From Bacteroidota bacterium (GTDB lineage Bacteria; Bacteroidota; Bacteroidia; Chitinophagales; LD1): a stretch of 64,000 bases of DNA. The stretch is taken from NCBI GenBank assembly GCA_947475165.1, contig CANJLD010000002.1, positions 186,001 through 250,000 of the forward strand. Reading direction: 5' to 3'. A model generated the notes under the pieces. That model had not been told where the DNA came from and made no database searches. It saw nothing but the letters and a program-made list of their open reading frames with translations. Positions 62,652-64,000 of the stretch are shown one piece after another. Numbering within the stretch: position 1 is the first letter of the stretch; every line of letters begins with the position of its first letter. The position numbers and the translations under genes are program-made.

Positions 62652-63263
62652 ATGCGTAAAATTTTCATTTTACTTCTTTCCGTATTTCTTCTTGGTACTG
62701 CAGTTTATCTTTTCCGTGCGCCTATACTCCGTTCGTTTGCTACGTTTTTAATACGAGAAGATTCACTTCAAAAAGCTGATGCCATTTTTATTCTCTCCGG
62801 TGGCGGATATGATAGAGGAAACTTGGCCGCTAAACTTTTTGATAACGGCTGGGCACCAAAAATTATCTGCACCGGTGGCAATGCTATGCCGGAGTTATGT
62901 GTGTTTGATATTGATACGCTCGAAAGCGATATGGCGCGCGCCAATCTTTTACAGCAAGGTATTCCCGATTCGGTGATTGTAATGATTCGCAACGGTACCA
63001 GTACTAAGGAGGAAGCGAAAATTATTTTCAATTACTGCTCTACAAACCATTTTACGCGCATCATCATCGTTTCTTCGAAACTACATACTTATAGAGTGAA
63101 TGATGTGTTTAGAAAAAAACTGAAAGAGCAGGGAGTTGATTTGATTATTCGCGGTGCGGCAAGCTCGCGCTTTAATGAGTTGGAGTGGTGGAAAACCGAA
63201 GACGGTTTAATTGCCATCAACAACGAATGGCTAAAGACTTTTTATTACTGGTGGAAGTACTGA
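62652..63263 (+). CDS. DUF218 (YdcF/ElyC) family membrane-anchored protein
   Basis: A 203-residue protein with an N-terminal membrane segment (about 4-22), then the DUF218 domain: ADAIFILSGGGYDRGNLAAKLFDNGWAPKIICTGGNAM, DMARANLLQQGIPDSVIVMIRNGTSTKEEAKII, RIIIVSSKLHTYRVNDVFRKKL. Periplasm-facing; probably envelope related. Related in family to 10983-11594 but anchored by a helix rather than by lipid. Confidence 0.88.
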   Translation: MRKIFILLLSVFLLGTAVYLFRAPILRSFATFLIREDSLQKADAIFILSGGGYDRGNLAAKLFDNGWAPKIICTGGNAMPELCVFDIDTLESDMARANLLQQGIPDSVIVMIRNGTSTKEEAKIIFNYCSTNHFTRIIIVSSKLHTYRVNDVFRKKLKEQGVDLIIRGAASSRFNELEWWKTEDGLIAINNEWLKTFYYWWKY

Positions 63264-63272
63264 AACAGGTTT

Positions 63273-63348
63273 ACCGCTAAGGCACTAAGTTCACGGAGAA
63301 GCACAAAGAAAACCTTAGTGAACCCTTGAGTTCTTGTGCCTTAGTGGT
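63273..63348. repeat. Imperfect inverted repeat ACCGCTAAGGCACTAAG ... CTTGTGCCTTAGTGGT
   Basis: Arms 63273-63289 and 63333-63348 are nearly complementary, with an inner GTTCAC/GTGAAC pair. The CTAAGGCACnAAG wording is a dispersed palindrome type found between genes in many bacteria. It occupies most of the 102-bp gap between convergent genes. Confidence 0.65.
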
Positions 63349-63365
63349 TATTTGCATTTGGCTTT

Positions 63366-63989
63366 TTACTGCAAATTAAACTGGGCTCTTACTACTTCAT
63401 TATCTCCAAAAACAACTTGCGCTGCCTTGTGAACGCGCTGGTAAAAACCGTAAAGCTTATTCACTTTTTCAATGCGCTCGCGCTGTAGCCGTATGATGGT
63501 GCGCTTAAAACGCTCTTGCTTAAATTCTGCCGGAAAGAGAGCTAACTGGGCATTATCTAAGTCGGTTATAATAGAGGCGGGCATGCCTGCGGCTGTAAGC
63601 TCGGTATTGTAATCATCGGCTACGGCCATCATTACAACCATCCACATGATAGTGCTTAAAGATTTAGCGCGTATCTGTTTGCGCTCGGTAAAACCAAACT
63701 CCTGCATAATGCGCGCATTGTCCGGAAAGGCTTTTTCTACATAATACTGTAAACCATTGGCCGCCACAAAACAAGCTTTGCGGGCTTCTTCCATGTCTGC
63801 GGTGCGCTGTTGCAACTCGTAATTGGCGGTTTCATCGGTCTCGTGCGCTTCGCAAAGTTCGGCCTGCGCTACCCAGGCATCGTGATAAGCCATGTTTAAA
63901 TTGAAGTCGAAAGCGGTAAATGCGGGAAGCTTGTGTTTAAAGAGTTCGGCCAAAGTGCGGCTGCGTTCATAGAAAACGGCATCCTCCAT
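63366..63989 (-). CDS. Protein of unknown function (start may lie outside the window)
   Basis: 207 residues from ATG 63989; the frame is open to the window edge so the true start may be further upstream. It is all-helical, with internal near-repeats of length and composition (MAYHDAWVAQAELCEAHETDETANYELQQRTADMEEARKACFVAANGLQYYVEKAFPDN), and has no signal peptide. Not recognised; the pattern suggests a helical-bundle protein. Confidence 0.65.
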   Translation of the reverse strand: MEDAVFYERSRTLAELFKHKLPAFTAFDFNLNMAYHDAWVAQAELCEAHETDETANYELQQRTADMEEARKACFVAANGLQYYVEKAFPDNARIMQEFGFTERKQIRAKSLSTIMWMVVMMAVADDYNTELTAAGMPASIITDLDNAQLALFPAEFKQERFKRTIIRLQRERIEKVNKLYGFYQRVHKAAQVVFGDNEVVRAQFNLQ

Positions 63990-64000
63990 ACTGTAAAGTC

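Noticed and set aside
1-64000. tRNA, rRNA, prophage, transposase or integrase genes
   Set aside because: I looked for T-loop sequences, transposase and integrase motifs on both strands and recognised none; a dedicated RNA covariance search would be needed to exclude small RNAs.

Overview
The window reads as a chromosomal stretch of a Bacteroidota bacterium, with moderately AT-rich sequence and few intergenic gaps. The evidence is a C-terminal type IX secretion (T9SS) sorting domain on the protein at 15192-16148, many lipoproteins with short Bacteroidota-like lipoboxes, DUF4175 and DUF1573 proteins, the birA / rsfS-ftsH-LUD gene order, and repeated promoters of the form TTTG-N18-TAnnTTTG with almost no Shine-Dalgarno sequences. 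I cannot place it below phylum level. No tRNA, rRNA, CRISPR array, prophage or insertion sequence was recognised; almost everything is core or housekeeping content.

Layout. 1-2387 (minus): a GH3 glycosidase fused to a serine beta-lactamase-like domain, running off the left edge. 2519-9877 (plus): mutL, a rhomboid protease, then the threonine operon thrA(AK-HSDH)-thrB-thrC. 9874-15189: AI-2E-like permease, DUF218 protein, SASA esterase, SRPBCC protein, kbl and trhO. 15192-22314 (minus): a T9SS cargo gene broken by an in-frame TAG, then a likely operon of a secreted 534-residue protein, rhomboid, EEP-fold hydrolase, cysS and an M28 glutaminyl-cyclase-like lipoprotein. 22405-27862: MFS transporter, recX, DUF167, nfu, small secreted proteins, a GNAT, a DUF1573 protein and a methyltransferase. 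27984-34688 (plus): a TetR-controlled tripartite RND efflux operon. 34748-35695: two adjacent damaged genes (one frameshift, one in-frame TAG). 35704-45292 (minus): RsbW-like ATPase, DUF4175 giant protein, peptide-binding lipoprotein, and an operon xth / ceramidase-like / lipoprotein / S33 peptidase. 45293-47723: the least coding-dense part, with a MORN protein, a gene remnant and a 21-bp tandem array. 47724-51208: manC, then a methionine/glutamine transaminase-omega-amidase pair. 51211-59242 (minus): nuoN (without other nuo genes), prfA, a propeller-like protein, lpxH, LUD, ftsH and rsfS. 59310-64000: birA, secreted proteins, an EEP hydrolase, an alpha/beta hydrolase and a second DUF218 protein.

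Signals not explained by the gene list. (1) The palindrome ACCGGT occurs about 95 times by my eye count, against roughly 10 expected from base composition, in all three reading frames and on both strand orientations of genes; it looks like a highly iterated palindrome comparable in style to cyanobacterial HIP1. (2) Heptanucleotide tandem repeats lie inside four coding regions, three at the export-signal end and one in the mutL linker. (3) A six-copy 21-bp tandem array at 47339-47464 encodes on the minus strand a decayed 7-residue repeat. (4) Several TAnnTTTG boxes end only 3-10 nt before start codons, which predicts leaderless mRNAs. (5) Two genes carry single in-frame TAG codons although an intact RF1 gene (prfA) is present.
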